A stretch of 64,000 bases of DNA from Pseudomonadales bacterium (GCA_028280345.1 JANQLY010000025.1:1-64000); one strand, 5' to 3'. Shown: positions 46,117 to 56,492, counted from the first letter of the stretch. Notes: generated by a model from the letters alone, not told the origin. A program made the numbers and translations.

Positions 46117-48513
46117 ATGGAGCAGTTGGTCGTAGCAGATAATCAATGTGAATTATCTGAATTGGGTGCCGGGCTATTAGGCAAAATAGATGCTTACTGG
46201 CGTGCCTGCAATTATTTGGCTGTCGGTATGATTTATTTGCAAGACAACCCGCTGCTGAAAGAACCTTTGAAAACAGAGCATATTAAAAACCGACTGTTGG
46301 GCCATTGGGGCGCGAGTCCGGGTTTGAGTTTTATTTATGTTCATATGAATCGATTGATTCAGCAATATGATTTGAATGCGATCTTTTTGGCAGGGCCTGG
46401 CCACGGTGCACCAGGTGTACTGGCACCTGTGTATCTGGAGGGAACGTACTCTGAAGTTTATCCAAACAAGGGTTTGGATGAAGAGGGTATGAAGCACTTT
46501 ATGAAGGAGTTTTCATTCCCCGGAGGAATTGGCAGCCATTGCACGCCAGAAACACCCGGTTCCATTCACGAAGGCGGTGAGCTGGGTTATTCGCTTTCGC
46601 ACGCTTTTGGTGCGGCATTCGATAACCCTGATTTGCTCGTGACGGTTGTCGTCGGTGATGGGGAGTCTGAAACTGGCCCGCTTGCGACCGCCTGGCATTC
46701 CAACAAGTTTTTAAACCCTATTCGTGATGGTGCTGTACTTCCGGTTCTCCATTTAAATGGCTATAAGATTAATAACCCGACGGTATTATCCCGCATACCT
46801 CATTATGAACTGGAGAGTCTGTTTATTGGTTACGGCTGGAAACCTTTCTTTGTAGAAGGTGATGATACAGCTGAAATGCATAAAAAAATGGCTAACGCCG
46901 TAGAGCAGTGCGTTTTGGAAATTCAACGCATTCAGGCAGATGCTCGGGAGAGTGGTCAGGCGATACGACCTGCATGGCCAATGATTATCCTGCGTAGTCC
47001 AAAAGGCTGGACTGCTCCTGAAGAGAATAACGGCCACAGGATTGAAGGTTTTTGGCGTTCTCATCAGGTGCCGATTAAAGATGTGAAAGAAAATCCGGAT
47101 AGCTTGAAACAATTGGAGCAATGGTTGCGTAGCTATGAGCCGGAGAAACTGTTTGATGAGCAAGGGCGCTTGATTGAAGAGCTGCAAAGTCTGGCGCCAC
47201 AGGGCTTGCGTCGTATGAGTGCGAATCCCCATGCCAATGGGGGACTGTTGCGCCGATCATTACGTATGCCAGATTTCAGGGATTATGCGGTTGAAATCAG
47301 TGCGCCGGCCAAAATCTATCACGAGAATACCTATCCCACCGGTGAAATGCTGCGGGACATCATGCAAGCCAATATGGATATTTTCCGTGTGTTTGGACCG
47401 GACGAAACAGCATCGAATAAATTACATGCTCTGTATGAGGTCACGAAAAAAACCTGGATGGCTGAATTATTGCCTGTTGATGAAGATGGTGGTGAATTGG
47501 CCAGCGATGGCCGTGTGATGGAGTATTTAAGTGAACATACTCTGGAAGGCTGGCTGGAAGGGTATTTGTTGACTGGTCGACATGGCTTCTTTGCCACTTA
47601 TGAAGCGTTTGTACATGTGATTGATTCCATGTTTAATCAACACGCCAAATGGCTGGATATTGCCAATCGAATTTCCTGGCGCGCACCCATCGCTTCACTG
47701 AATTTATTAATCACTTCAACGGTCTGGCGGCAGGATCATAATGGGTTTACCCATCAGGATCCCGGCTTCCTCGATGTTGTGGTTAATAAAAGCCCGGATG
47801 TCACACGAATTTATCTACCCCCGGATGTGAATACCTTACTGTCAGTTGCTGATCATTGTTTACGCAGTACGAATGATATCAATGTGATTGTTTGTGACAA
47901 GCAGAGTCACTTGCAATATCTGGATATGGATGCGGCGATCAAGCATTGCACCAAAGGTATTGGTATCTGGGAATGGGCAAGTAATGATCAGGGCGATGAA
48001 CCTGATGTGGTATTGGCAGGTTGTGGCGATATTCCCACGAAAGAAGCGTTGGCGGCGGTAGAATTATTACGTGAGCATTTTGACGACCTTAAAATTCGTT
48101 TTATCAACGTTGTCGATCTTTATAAAATGGCGCCTGAATACATGCATCCACATGGCTTAAGCGATAAAGATTTTGATAGCTTGTTTACGTTAGATAAACC
48201 CGTTATTTTTAACTTTCACGGTTATCCCTGGTTAATCCACCGGTTGGGCTATCGGCGTCATAACCATGAAAATTTTCATGTGCGAGGCTATAAGGAGAAA
48301 GGTAATATCAATACACCTCTGGAATTGGCCATTCAGAATGAAATTGACCGTTTTAGCATTGCTATTGATGTGATCAACCGTGTGCCCCGTATCCAGGTCG
48401 CCGGAGCTCATGTGAAGGAGAAGTTTAAAGATATGCAAATTGACTGTCGCAATTATGCATATGAGCACGGTATTGATAAAGAGGAAATACGTAACTGGAC
48501 ATGGCCCTATTGA
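46117..48513 (+). CDS. xfp: Xylulose-5-phosphate/fructose-6-phosphate phosphoketolase
   Basis: Thiamine-diphosphate enzyme of 798 residues that splits xylulose-5-P or fructose-6-P into acetyl-phosphate and an aldose phosphate. Seen: [20 protein letters not shown] (about residues 66-85), AGPGHGAPG, the ThDP/Mg motif [40 protein letters not shown], and [20 protein letters not shown]. Directly followed by acetate kinase (32 bases), so acetyl-phosphate can yield ATP. The 215 bases upstream hold no clear FNR-type site. Confidence 0.97.
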   Translation: MEQLVVADNQCELSELGAGLLGKIDAYWRACNYLAVGMIYLQDNPLLKEPLKTEHIKNRLLGHWGASPGLSFIYVHMNRLIQQYDLNAIFLAGPGHGAPGVLAPVYLEGTYSEVYPNKGLDEEGMKHFMKEFSFPGGIGSHCTPETPGSIHEGGELGYSLSHAFGAAFDNPDLLVTVVVGDGESETGPLATAWHSNKFLNPIRDGAVLPVLHLNGYKINNPTVLSRIPHYELESLFIGYGWKPFFVEGDDTAEMHKKMANAVEQCVLEIQRIQADARESGQAIRPAWPMIILRSPKGWTAPEENNGHRIEGFWRSHQVPIKDVKENPDSLKQLEQWLRSYEPEKLFDEQGRLIEELQSLAPQGLRRMSANPHANGGLLRRSLRMPDFRDYAVEISAPAKIYHENTYPTGEMLRDIMQANMDIFRVFGPDETASNKLHALYEVTKKTWMAELLPVDEDGGELASDGRVMEYLSEHTLEGWLEGYLLTGRHGFFATYEAFVHVIDSMFNQHAKWLDIANRISWRAPIASLNLLITSTVWRQDHNGFTHQDPGFLDVVVNKSPDVTRIYLPPDVNTLLSVADHCLRSTNDINVIVCDKQSHLQYLDMDAAIKHCTKGIGIWEWASNDQGDEPDVVLAGCGDIPTKEALAAVELLREHFDDLKIRFINVVDLYKMAPEYMHPHGLSDKDFDSLFTLDKPVIFNFHGYPWLIHRLGYRRHNHENFHVRGYKEKGNINTPLELAIQNEIDRFSIAIDVINRVPRIQVAGAHVKEKFKDMQIDCRNYAYEHGIDKEEIRNWTWPY

Positions 48514-48545
48514 CTAATAGTATGAATGGATGACATAACCGTAAT

Positions 48546-49628
48546 ATGCTACTTCTGGTTATTAATTGTGGTTCTACATCTATCAAGTTGGATGTGGTGG
48601 ATATTGCAACGCCCGGTGCTGAATCTATCTATCATCAATCTGTGCAGGATATCGCAGCCGACCCTGCAGAAAGCTTGCGAGCAATTGAAGCTAAGCTGAC
48701 ACAAAACATTGAGCTGGTAGCACACCGTATTGTGCATGGTGGTGATCTTAAAGATACCTGTTATATTGATGACGCTGTAATAAGCAATATAGAACAATGT
48801 AGCAGCTTCGCGCCTCTGCACAACCCCCTTGCACTCAACTGGTTAAAGGCAGCTGAGAGCCTGTTTCCAGTTAAGCATATTGCTGTGTTTGATACGCAAT
48901 TTTTTGCAGATATTCCGCAAGTGGCTCGAATTTATAGTCTGCCTCAGGACTTACTTAACGAGCACCATATTTATCGCTATGGTTTTCATGGTTTGGCTCA
49001 TCGTTCCATGTGGGAACAGTGGTGCGAGAAATATACGCATTTAAGTCAAGGTGGACGAGTTATTACTATTCAGCTTGGCGGTGGCTGTTCAATATGTTGT
49101 ATAGAAGACGGGAAGGTCATGGATATGTCGATGGGCTTTTCGCCGCTGGAAGGGCTTATGATGGGGACGCGTCCCGGGGATATGGATTCAGGTGTCTTGC
49201 TCCATTTATTAAAAACAGGCTATTCATTGGATGAACTGGAAAATATGCTCAATAAAGAAGCGGGTTTACAAGGCGTTTCAGGGAGTAGCGCCCATATACC
49301 TGACTTGTTAAAAAGTGATGAGCCTGATGCGAGGCTGGCGATAGATCTCTATTGCTACCGTGTCCGTAAATATATTGGCGCGTATATGGCAGTACTGAAT
49401 GGATGTGACGGCATTATTTTCAGTGGCGGGGTCGGTGAGCATGAACCATTGGTTCGTTCACGTGTGCTTAATAACATGGAAGAGCTGGGTATTCACATCG
49501 ATTCGCAAAAGAATTCAGGTACTTGTGGCAGCGGTGGCAATATTAGTAGCGACAGGAGTCGTGTGCTGATAGAAGTGGTTTGTGCCAACGAACTGGAAGT
49601 TATTGTTCAGGAGGCACAAACGTTATAG
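48546..49628 (+). CDS. ackA: Acetate kinase
   Basis: Enzyme of 360 residues, acetyl-phosphate + ADP to acetate + ATP. Family motifs: VINCGSTSIKLDVVDI at the start, LVAHRIVHGGDL, FDTQFFADIPQVARIYSLPQ, YGFHGLAHRSM, and TRPGDMDSGVLLHLLKTG, then FSGGVGEHEPLVR. It is about 40 residues shorter than E. coli AckA but all catalytic parts are present. Paired with xfp; no phosphotransacetylase is adjacent, so the pair works directly on acetyl-phosphate. Confidence 0.95.
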   Translation: MLLLVINCGSTSIKLDVVDIATPGAESIYHQSVQDIAADPAESLRAIEAKLTQNIELVAHRIVHGGDLKDTCYIDDAVISNIEQCSSFAPLHNPLALNWLKAAESLFPVKHIAVFDTQFFADIPQVARIYSLPQDLLNEHHIYRYGFHGLAHRSMWEQWCEKYTHLSQGGRVITIQLGGGCSICCIEDGKVMDMSMGFSPLEGLMMGTRPGDMDSGVLLHLLKTGYSLDELENMLNKEAGLQGVSGSSAHIPDLLKSDEPDARLAIDLYCYRVRKYIGAYMAVLNGCDGIIFSGGVGEHEPLVRSRVLNNMEELGIHIDSQKNSGTCGSGGNISSDRSRVLIEVVCANELEVIVQEAQTL

Positions 49629-49646
49629 CAGAGCGAGTCTCTATGG

Positions 49647-50618
49647 TCAGGCATTAACACTTGGTCCCAGCTTGCTCATCAGGTCTTTCTCCATAGCCTG
49701 AATATCTTTGCTGGCATGGATGTCACGCAGCTCCTTTAATTTCTGGTAACCGGCTTCTGCCTCTTCATCCCACTCGTCAGCAAATTTTCCGGAGTTAATA
49801 TCGTTTAATATGTCTTTCATCGTGCCCGCTATATCCAGGTGGTCATAGCGTCCGCGGCGGGATAGCTGTCCATACTGGCTGGCGGGGGAATGGTGATCCA
49901 GTTGCGCGACGAAACCTTCTGTGCGCAGTAGCCCATAGTTGCGTTCCACTTCGCCGGACAAAAATAATTCGGTGAGAATGGCTTCCAGTGGAATCCCCAT
50001 CTCGAGAAGATTTGCCACAAAGTTGCCATTCACAAATGTTAGCGCGGGTGAGAGTACCTGCTCAACGGCTAAATCAAGTACAGCTTCCTGGTGGGGAGTT
50101 AATTCAATCGCACCTTCTCGCAATCCACCAAGGGCCTTGGCAACCGCGAGAGTTCTCTGCAGTGCTGCACTGGTTTCGTCCTTGTGTACACCAATAGCAG
50201 TAATAAAGCCGCTACCTTCTTCATAGCAGGAGCGCACTTCGGGTCCGAGCATGCGCGGTGCAATCATCGCGGCATCGCCTGGGTGTTCAAAGCGGTCGAA
50301 GGCATAGCAGTAGCCGCTTGCGACAATCGTGAGGCTACCTGCGGGGCGGGTCAGGGGCAGTTTGGGAATCGCATCGTCGGGAACGAGGATGCAGACAATA
50401 TCGGCTGCGCTGGCATCATCAATATTGCCAACCTCAAAGCCATCCTGTTGTGCCTGTTCCCGGCTCTCATCGTTTCTGACACAGATCTTCGGCTTGAGCC
50501 CGGAATCCCGCAGGTTCAGAGCCCATGACCGGCCCTGATTGCCATAACCGACAATGGCCAGTGTTTGTCCTTCGATTGCGGCCAGATCGCCATCTTTTTC
50601 GTAGTAAATCGCTGTCAT
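49647..50618 (-). CDS. Divergent ketol-acid reductoisomerase (IlvC) homologue with altered active site
   Basis: Protein of 323 residues with the overall IlvC layout: YYEKDGDLAAIEGQTLAIVG, Rossmann site GYGNQGRSWALNLRDSG, ADIVCILVPDD, and a helical C-terminal domain ending HSPASQYGQLSRRGRYDH. The Mg-binding pair is kept as D182 and E186 in LDLAVEQVL. But the HG motif is SGYCYAF (His to Ser at about 101), APKGPG is APRMLGPE (Lys to Arg at about 122), and the second Glu pair of the C-terminal domain seems lost. True branched-chain synthesis is therefore unlikely; a related NAD(P)H reductase or isomerase is more plausible. Divergent from the TetR/amidohydrolase operon. Confidence 0.8.
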   Translation of the reverse strand: MTAIYYEKDGDLAAIEGQTLAIVGYGNQGRSWALNLRDSGLKPKICVRNDESREQAQQDGFEVGNIDDASAADIVCILVPDDAIPKLPLTRPAGSLTIVASGYCYAFDRFEHPGDAAMIAPRMLGPEVRSCYEEGSGFITAIGVHKDETSAALQRTLAVAKALGGLREGAIELTPHQEAVLDLAVEQVLSPALTFVNGNFVANLLEMGIPLEAILTELFLSGEVERNYGLLRTEGFVAQLDHHSPASQYGQLSRRGRYDHLDIAGTMKDILNDINSGKFADEWDEEAEAGYQKLKELRDIHASKDIQAMEKDLMSKLGPSVNA

Positions 50619-50732
50619 GGTGTCTATCTCCTCATCCTCGCTGTCACTTTCTCAAGTGTATCTCAGGTTTCGCTTATGTCTCGCACCTGACTTTTCTCAC
50701 CAGGCAATAGAAGATCGCAGGATAGACAAATA

Positions 50733-50830
50733 AGTCAATTTAATCAACGACTGTCAGTCAATATAGGTATTTATAACATTAATATGGCATGAATTAGTCA
50801 ATTTATGCATAATTGATCAACTACTGTCAG
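50733..50830. promoter_or_regulatory. Repeated TetR-operator-like elements in a divergent promoter region
   Basis: Two copies of AGTCAATTTA (50733-50742, 50796-50805) each followed by a near-identical 15-mer: ATCAACGACTGTCAG (50743-50757) and ATCAACTACTGTCAG (50816-50830). The first copy holds the perfect palindrome GACTG-T-CAGTC (50749-50759). This lies between the IlvC-like gene and the TetR gene and likely binds that regulator twice. Confidence 0.5.
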
Positions 50831-50851
50831 ACAGATAGCTGGAGCCTTCCC

Positions 50852-51502
50852 ATGACTGATGCAGCAGAAGCCCCGAAAACAGACAATATTGTTTATACCT
50901 CCAGCCATTTGCGCCGCGCGGGTCGCAAGCAGGGCAATGAAACTTTTGAGCGACTCTATGAAGAGGCCCTGGCGGAGTTTCGCCGGGTCGGCTTTGTGGT
51001 GGCCAAAGTTGAGAATATTGCCAAAAACGCAGGTATTTCACGCGCCACTTTCTATTTTCATTTTCCGTCCAAAGACGATGTGCTGATGGAGTTTCAGCGC
51101 CGTACTGCGGAAGAAGTGTTGAATCGCATCGGCGGGGAAGGTGCCGACTTTGTGCCAACGCCAAAGTCAATCAAGGCATTTATGGAGGTCGCACTTGAGG
51201 GGGTTTTGTTGCAAGCCCGGGTTGAAGAAAATCGCCAACTGATAAAAGAGCAGATGATTCTCCAGTTGCGAAAGTCTCCTGCTGAAACTGACGACAATCC
51301 CATAGAGGGTTTGATCCAGCAATTTTTTGCACAGGCCGCAGAAGATGGCCTGGTGCGCAATGACATGCCGCCGGCTGAAATAGCGAAGGCTTTTAAAAAT
51401 TGTATGCTGGATTTATTTCGTGAAGTGGCGGATAACCCGAAGGGTTATGAAGAGAGCTGTCGCCATATAGTGAATATATTTATTCGCGGAGTAGGCGCCT
51501 AG
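50852..51502 (+). CDS. TetR-family transcriptional regulator
   Basis: Regulator of 216 residues from the ATG at 50852 (MTDAAEAPKTDN); an ATG at 50813 lies inside the operator repeats and is unlikely. The HTH region is FERLYEEALAEFRRVGFVVA then IAKNAGISRATFYFHFPSKD (about residues 56-75). C-terminal ligand domain is typical. It precedes an amidohydrolase gene by 32 bases and faces the IlvC-like gene, so it probably controls both directions through the repeated sites. Confidence 0.9.
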   Translation: MTDAAEAPKTDNIVYTSSHLRRAGRKQGNETFERLYEEALAEFRRVGFVVAKVENIAKNAGISRATFYFHFPSKDDVLMEFQRRTAEEVLNRIGGEGADFVPTPKSIKAFMEVALEGVLLQARVEENRQLIKEQMILQLRKSPAETDDNPIEGLIQQFFAQAAEDGLVRNDMPPAEIAKAFKNCMLDLFREVADNPKGYEESCRHIVNIFIRGVGA

Positions 51503-51534
51503 ATAGTGGGTGCTTGATTCTAAAGGTGAAAAGT

Positions 51535-53268
51535 ATGTACGACTTGATTATTCGTAATGGAACCATCTATGACGGCTGTGGTGGTGAGCCTTTCGCAGGA
51601 GATATTGCTGTTAATGGGGACAAAATTGTTGCAGTGGAGAAAACCGGTACCATCAAAGAAGTTGGCAAAGAAGAAGTTGATGCAACAGGCCGCATTGTAA
51701 CGCCGGGCTTTGTCGATATTCATACGCATTACGATGGTCAGGTGACCTGGGATCCTTATTTATCGCCATCTTGCTACCACGGTGTGACAACGGTTGTGAT
51801 GGGTAACTGTGGTGTAGGCTTTGCTCCGTGCAAGCCGGAAGATCACGATCGTTTAATCGAATTAATGGAAGGCATTGAAGATATTCCGGGAACAGCCTTG
51901 CACGAAGGGATGGACTGGACGTGGGAAACATTTCCGGAGTTTCTCGATGCCCTTGATAATAAGCTATTGGCACTGGACGTCGGTACGCAAGTTCCCCATA
52001 CGGCATTGCGTCGCTACGTAATGGGTGAGCGTTGTTCAGCAGAGGAAGATGCAACATCGCAAGATATTGCAGCAATGAAAGTTATCGTTAAGGAAGCGAT
52101 CGAGGCGGGTGCGTTAGGGTTCAGTACGTCGAGAACAGAAAAGCACCGTGCCTCCACGGGTGAGTTAACTCCGGCAATCGAAGCACGAGAAGATGAGTTG
52201 ACTGGTATTGCACAGGCCGTGGGAGAAACCGGAACCGGTGTTTTGCAAGGCATCTCTGATTTTTATGACTTCGAGCGTGAATTCAATCTGTTTAAAACCA
52301 TGGTTAAAGCTTCCGGTAGACCGGTTTCTATTACTGTTGAACAACAGGATGCACGCCCGGATTGGTGGAAACAGCTATTGGATGGAGTGACAGAAGCACA
52401 GCAGGAAGGTTTAGCCATGTATGGCCAAGTGCCTCCCCGTGCCACCGGTGTATTGATGGGGCTGACCTGTACGCTGAACCCATTCTTTTTGCACCCTTCA
52501 TTTATGGAAATTTATGATTTACCTCTGGAAGAAAAAGTTACGCGTATGCATGACCGATTATTCCGGCGCAAGCTTATTGAGGAAGAGCCCACTGAGCTGG
52601 ATGTTCCAATTCTGAAAGAAATTATTTACAGCTATGACAAGATGTTCTTCCTTCAGGATCCCATTGACTATGAGCCGTCATCTGAAAACTCTGTTGCAGC
52701 GATTGCGGAGGCCAATGGCTGTAGTCCTTTCGAAGTTATCTACGATATGTTACTTGAAGATGATGGCTACGCCCTGATTTATCATCCGCTGTTTAACTAC
52801 ATGCCCGGCAACCTTGATTATGTAGAGGATATGATGAAGCACCCGTTTACCGTGATGGGTTTAAGTGATGGCGGTGCGCATTGTGGTGCGCTGTGTGATG
52901 CGAGCTTTCCAACTACTGTTATTCAGCATTGGGGAAGGGATCGCAGTCGAGGTAATAAATTCCCGTTACAGGAATTGATTAAAAAACAGACCAAAGATAC
53001 CAGTGAGCAGGTAGGCTTGCTGGATCGCGGTGTGCTGAAGCCGGGTTATAAGGCTGATATCAATGTTATTGATTTTGAAAATCTGACGCTTCATGTACCG
53101 CGGGTGGTACATGATCTGCCCGCTGGAGGACGGCGGTTAATGCAAAAAGCCAGTGGTTACGAAACGACGGTTATTTCCGGAAAAGTGGCGTTTAAAAATG
53201 GTGAGCCTACTGGTGAGCTAAATGGAAAAGTGATTCGCGGCGAACAACCTGCGCCGCGGATGGTATAA
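51535..53268 (+). CDS. Amidohydrolase, N-acyl-D-amino-acid deacylase (D-aminoacylase) family
   Basis: Metal-dependent hydrolase of 577 residues from the ATG at 51535, which has AAAGGTG upstream. Start MYDLIIRNGTIYDGCG and metal site VTPGFVDIHTHYDGQVTWDP (about residues 54-73) are classic for amidohydrolase family 3; VVMGNCGVGFAPCKPEDHDR holds the family cysteine loop, and LSDGGAHCGALCDASF the late aspartate. ALGFSTSRTEKHRASTGEL is also typical. It would cut an amide or related bond in an N-acylated compound; true substrate unknown. In one transcript with TetR and the membrane hydroxylase that follows. Confidence 0.88.
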   Translation: MYDLIIRNGTIYDGCGGEPFAGDIAVNGDKIVAVEKTGTIKEVGKEEVDATGRIVTPGFVDIHTHYDGQVTWDPYLSPSCYHGVTTVVMGNCGVGFAPCKPEDHDRLIELMEGIEDIPGTALHEGMDWTWETFPEFLDALDNKLLALDVGTQVPHTALRRYVMGERCSAEEDATSQDIAAMKVIVKEAIEAGALGFSTSRTEKHRASTGELTPAIEAREDELTGIAQAVGETGTGVLQGISDFYDFEREFNLFKTMVKASGRPVSITVEQQDARPDWWKQLLDGVTEAQQEGLAMYGQVPPRATGVLMGLTCTLNPFFLHPSFMEIYDLPLEEKVTRMHDRLFRRKLIEEEPTELDVPILKEIIYSYDKMFFLQDPIDYEPSSENSVAAIAEANGCSPFEVIYDMLLEDDGYALIYHPLFNYMPGNLDYVEDMMKHPFTVMGLSDGGAHCGALCDASFPTTVIQHWGRDRSRGNKFPLQELIKKQTKDTSEQVGLLDRGVLKPGYKADINVIDFENLTLHVPRVVHDLPAGGRRLMQKASGYETTVISGKVAFKNGEPTGELNGKVIRGEQPAPRMV

Positions 53269-53282
53269 CGGATAAACAGGCT

Positions 53283-54218
53283 ATGAAGACATTTATTACC
53301 TACTGGTTTTACCCGCTGTCATTAATTCTGACAGTTGTATTTGCATGGCTTTTGAAACAGGCAGGATTGTCGAATGGGTTAATTGTGCCGATTTTGAGCC
53401 TGTCAATTATTGTTATTTGTTTTGCGCTTGAGCTGAAATATCGCGACACTCAACACTGGGGGCATAATCGCGAGGAAATTACCTCGGATTTATTACATGC
53501 CAGTGTCAGTAGTACCATTCCGACCTGGTTATTCCGCGTATTATTTTATTCTCTTATTGTGGAAGCGTCTTCGCGTTTTCAGTCTTCCTTCGACATAGGT
53601 TGGCCTAATGACTGGCCATTATTGGTACAAATCGGTTTGTGTTTATTGTTTAGTGAGTTCGCCGCTTACTGGATTCATCGTACCCTGCATACCTTTGACA
53701 TTGGCTGGAGAATTCACGCGGTTCATCACAGCTCACGAAACTACTACTCTTTAATTGGGCTAAGGAGGCACCCATTACAAACCTTTATTACCTTTGGTGG
53801 ACGTATAGGCTTTTTGTGGTTTGTGGGGGTACCGGCAGATATTCTTATGTATTACACATTAATTGCCGCGACCAATAGTCTCTGTCAGCACAGTAGCTTT
53901 GAGCAGAAAGCAGGACCATTAAACTGGATAATGGCAACACCTGAACTGCACCGCTGGCACCATTCAAAACTTGTGGAAGAATCTAATCGAAACTATGGCG
54001 ATATTCTGATTATTTATGATGTACTGTTTGGCACAAGAATATTTCCTAAAGATGTAGAACGGCTCTATGACAAAGGGATGGGCTTGCCCGATGGTACGCA
54101 GGTAGATCATTCCTATTGGGGACATCTGAAAATGCCGTTTGTATGGAAGGCAATACAGCCAGAAAAAGTATTGTCAGATAAAGAGGAGAATTATGAGAAA
54201 CACATTGCAGGAAATTAA
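53283..54218 (+). CDS. Fatty-acid-hydroxylase/sterol-desaturase superfamily membrane protein
   Basis: Integral membrane di-iron enzyme of 311 residues with four or five helices. The histidine boxes are WIHRTLHTFD, IHAVHHSS (HxxHH), RRHPLQ and the C-terminal LHRWHHSK (HxxHH), as in sterol C4/C5 oxidases and bacterial homologues. It would hydroxylate or desaturate a lipid. It follows the amidohydrolase by 14 bases and its end overlaps the DUF962 gene by 26 bases. Confidence 0.9.
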   Translation: MKTFITYWFYPLSLILTVVFAWLLKQAGLSNGLIVPILSLSIIVICFALELKYRDTQHWGHNREEITSDLLHASVSSTIPTWLFRVLFYSLIVEASSRFQSSFDIGWPNDWPLLVQIGLCLLFSEFAAYWIHRTLHTFDIGWRIHAVHHSSRNYYSLIGLRRHPLQTFITFGGRIGFLWFVGVPADILMYYTLIAATNSLCQHSSFEQKAGPLNWIMATPELHRWHHSKLVEESNRNYGDILIIYDVLFGTRIFPKDVERLYDKGMGLPDGTQVDHSYWGHLKMPFVWKAIQPEKVLSDKEENYEKHIAGN

Positions 54219-54543
54219 AGACGTAAATCCGCAAACATTTGAGGAGTTCCTTCCATTGTATCTGGAAGCGCACAGCCATCCGTTCAATCGTTTGTTGCAT
54301 TTTTTAGGCACCAATGGTGCGCTGGTTTATTGTGCGGTAGTTATGTGGACGGGGCCATTATGGCTTTTGTTGTTTTCCCCGTTGGTGGGCTATTTGCCTG
54401 CCTGGTTTGGTCACTTCTTTGTAGAATCAAATATTCCCGCGACCTATAGCAAGCCTCTCTGGTCGATTAGGGGGGATATTGAAATGTATAAAATGATGGT
54501 GTCTCAAAAATCGATCATGCATTTTGATCCGCACCAGGGATGA
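54193..54543 (+). CDS. DUF962 / Mpo1-like membrane protein
   Basis: Protein of 116 residues. The motif EFLPLYLEAHSHPFNRLLHF (about 15-34), then two hydrophobic segments and GYLPAWFGHFFVESNIPATY match DUF962, the family of yeast Mpo1, an iron-dependent dioxygenase of 2-hydroxy fatty acids. The ATG at 54193 with AGAGGAG upstream overlaps the preceding gene; the longer reading from 54139 is in the overlap and unlikely. Next to a lipid hydroxylase this suggests alpha-hydroxy-lipid chemistry: hydroxylate, then oxidise. Confidence 0.88.
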   Translation: MRNTLQEIKDVNPQTFEEFLPLYLEAHSHPFNRLLHFLGTNGALVYCAVVMWTGPLWLLLFSPLVGYLPAWFGHFFVESNIPATYSKPLWSIRGDIEMYKMMVSQKSIMHFDPHQG

Positions 54544-54626
54544 TGTTCAGAAAAATATTTATTTGCTGATACTTTTGTATAAAGTATGAAAAACTGGATA
54601 TCGTATTCAAGAGCTATATAGCACTT

Positions 54627-56300
54627 TTAGAGGTATTTATCTGTAACCGCTCCCTCTGATGCTGAAGAAACTGTTTTGGCATATTTGGCCAGTAAACCAC
54701 GGGAATAACGTGCTGTTGGTGCTTGCCACTGCTTGAGACGACTGTCTATCTCCTCATTGGATAAATGCAGGGTGATCTCGGAATTTTCAGCGTTTATCGT
54801 GATTTGATCGCCATCTTCGATAATAGCGATAGGGCCGCCGTCAATAGCCTCCGGAGTAATATGTCCCACCACAAAACCATGACTGCCTCCGGAAAAACGA
54901 CCATCCGTAATCAGGGCGACATCATCACCAAGACCCTTACCCATAACTGCAGAAGTTGGGCTAAGCATTTCCCTCATGCCGGGACCACCTCGAGGCCCTT
55001 CATAACGAATGACAATAACGTCTCCTTTGACAATGCTGCCACTGAGAATGGCTTCAAGTGCCTGCTCTTCGGAATGAAAAACTTTTGCCGTGCCAGTGAA
55101 TGTCAGGCCTTCTTTGCCGGTAATTTTTGCCACTGAACCCTCGGGAGCCAGATTGCCTTTTAAAACCATCAGGTGGCTATCGGCTTTAATCGGGTTGTCA
55201 AAACTTCGGACAATAGTCTGGTCATCGGGAAAAGGAGGCACGTTGGCCAGGTTCTCTGACAGAGTCTTTCCCGTTACAGTTAAGCAGTCTTTGTGAAGTA
55301 AACCCTGATCCAGCAGCATTTTCATCAGTGGCTGTATGCCGCCAATTGAGATGAGTTCTGACATCATATACTTGCCGCTCGGGCGTAAATCAGCGAGCAC
55401 CGGAACCCGTTTTCCAATGCGGGTAAAATCATCGAGTGTTAAATCCACACCGATGGCATGTGCCATAGCCAAAAGATGGAGTACAGCATTTGTTGAGCCG
55501 CCCAGGGCAATGACAACAGTGATGGCATTTTCAAATGCTTCCCTTGTCATAATATCGGAGGGTTTTATATCGCGTTCGAGAAGAGTGAGTAAAGCTTCTC
55601 CTGCATGTAGACAATCGTTGGCTTTTGATGATGAAACGGCTTCCTGGGCAGAAGATCCGGGAAGGCTCATGCCTAAGGCTTCAATTGCAGAAGCCATTGT
55701 GTTGGCGGTATACATACCACCGCAAGATCCGGGGCCAGGAATGGCCGTCTCTTCAATCTGTTTAACGGCAATGGGGGACAGGTCGCCTCTGGCATGTTGG
55801 CCCACAGCTTCAAATACTGAGATGATATCGGTGCGATTGGCACCGGGTTGTATGGTGCCGCCGTATACAAAGATACCGGGTCGGTTAAGTCGAGCCATGC
55901 CAATCAGACACCCGGGCATGTTTTTGTCACACCCGCCAATAGTAATCAAACCGTCGAAACCTTCACATCCGGCAACCGCTTCAATGGAGTCGGCAATAAT
56001 CTCTCGCGAAACCAGAGAGTACTTCATGCCTTCGGTGCCATTGGAAATACCGTCAGAGATTGTGATGGTGTTGAAAATAACGCCTTTACCTCCGGCCTCA
56101 TCAACCCCCTGACAAGCTTGTTCTGCAAGTGTGTTGATGTGCATGTTACAAGGAGTGACCATACTCCAGGTTGAGGCAACCCCGATTTGGGGTTTTGTAA
56201 AATCAGCATCGGTAAACCCGACAGCCCGTAACATGGCCCGTGCAGGAGCCTTTTCAATGCCGTCTACGACTTTGGAAGAGTATTTGCGTTTGTCTGTCAT
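54627..56300 (-). CDS. ilvD: Dihydroxy-acid dehydratase
   Basis: Fe-S enzyme of 557 residues of branched-chain amino-acid synthesis (also able to serve valine, isoleucine and pantothenate routes). Cluster cysteines are in [20 protein letters not shown] and [30 protein letters not shown]-like N-terminal and [40 protein letters not shown] are typical. Short form, close to 560 residues, as in many [2Fe-2S] or plant-type DHADs. It stands alone, apart from other ilv genes; the IlvC homologue 4 kb away is too divergent to count as its partner. Confidence 0.95.
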   Translation of the reverse strand: MTDKRKYSSKVVDGIEKAPARAMLRAVGFTDADFTKPQIGVASTWSMVTPCNMHINTLAEQACQGVDEAGGKGVIFNTITISDGISNGTEGMKYSLVSREIIADSIEAVAGCEGFDGLITIGGCDKNMPGCLIGMARLNRPGIFVYGGTIQPGANRTDIISVFEAVGQHARGDLSPIAVKQIEETAIPGPGSCGGMYTANTMASAIEALGMSLPGSSAQEAVSSSKANDCLHAGEALLTLLERDIKPSDIMTREAFENAITVVIALGGSTNAVLHLLAMAHAIGVDLTLDDFTRIGKRVPVLADLRPSGKYMMSELISIGGIQPLMKMLLDQGLLHKDCLTVTGKTLSENLANVPPFPDDQTIVRSFDNPIKADSHLMVLKGNLAPEGSVAKITGKEGLTFTGTAKVFHSEEQALEAILSGSIVKGDVIVIRYEGPRGGPGMREMLSPTSAVMGKGLGDDVALITDGRFSGGSHGFVVGHITPEAIDGGPIAIIEDGDQITINAENSEITLHLSNEEIDSRLKQWQAPTARYSRGLLAKYAKTVSSASEGAVTDKYL

Positions 56301-56492
56301 TGCCTTGATCTTGAAAAATGGATTCTCTTTGTGCCCTTATCATAGAACAGGTTTACTGAAATCAGGCAACACGAGATTGGAATATACTAAAATATTCTGG
56401 CGATATTAATAGCGAGACTTTACGAAAAGATAAGGAGCAGTATCGCTAATCTGGATAAGCTGGCAGAAACTGGCATGTTCATCCTCCGTTGG

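Noticed and set aside
55336..56112. 258-residue open frame on the plus strand
   Set aside because: Lies entirely antisense to ilvD, whose family motifs are clear; no own ribosome site or known family.
49647..56300. Reading the IlvC-like gene and ilvD as a branched-chain biosynthesis cluster
   Set aside because: The IlvC homologue lacks key catalytic residues, and four unrelated genes lie between the two.
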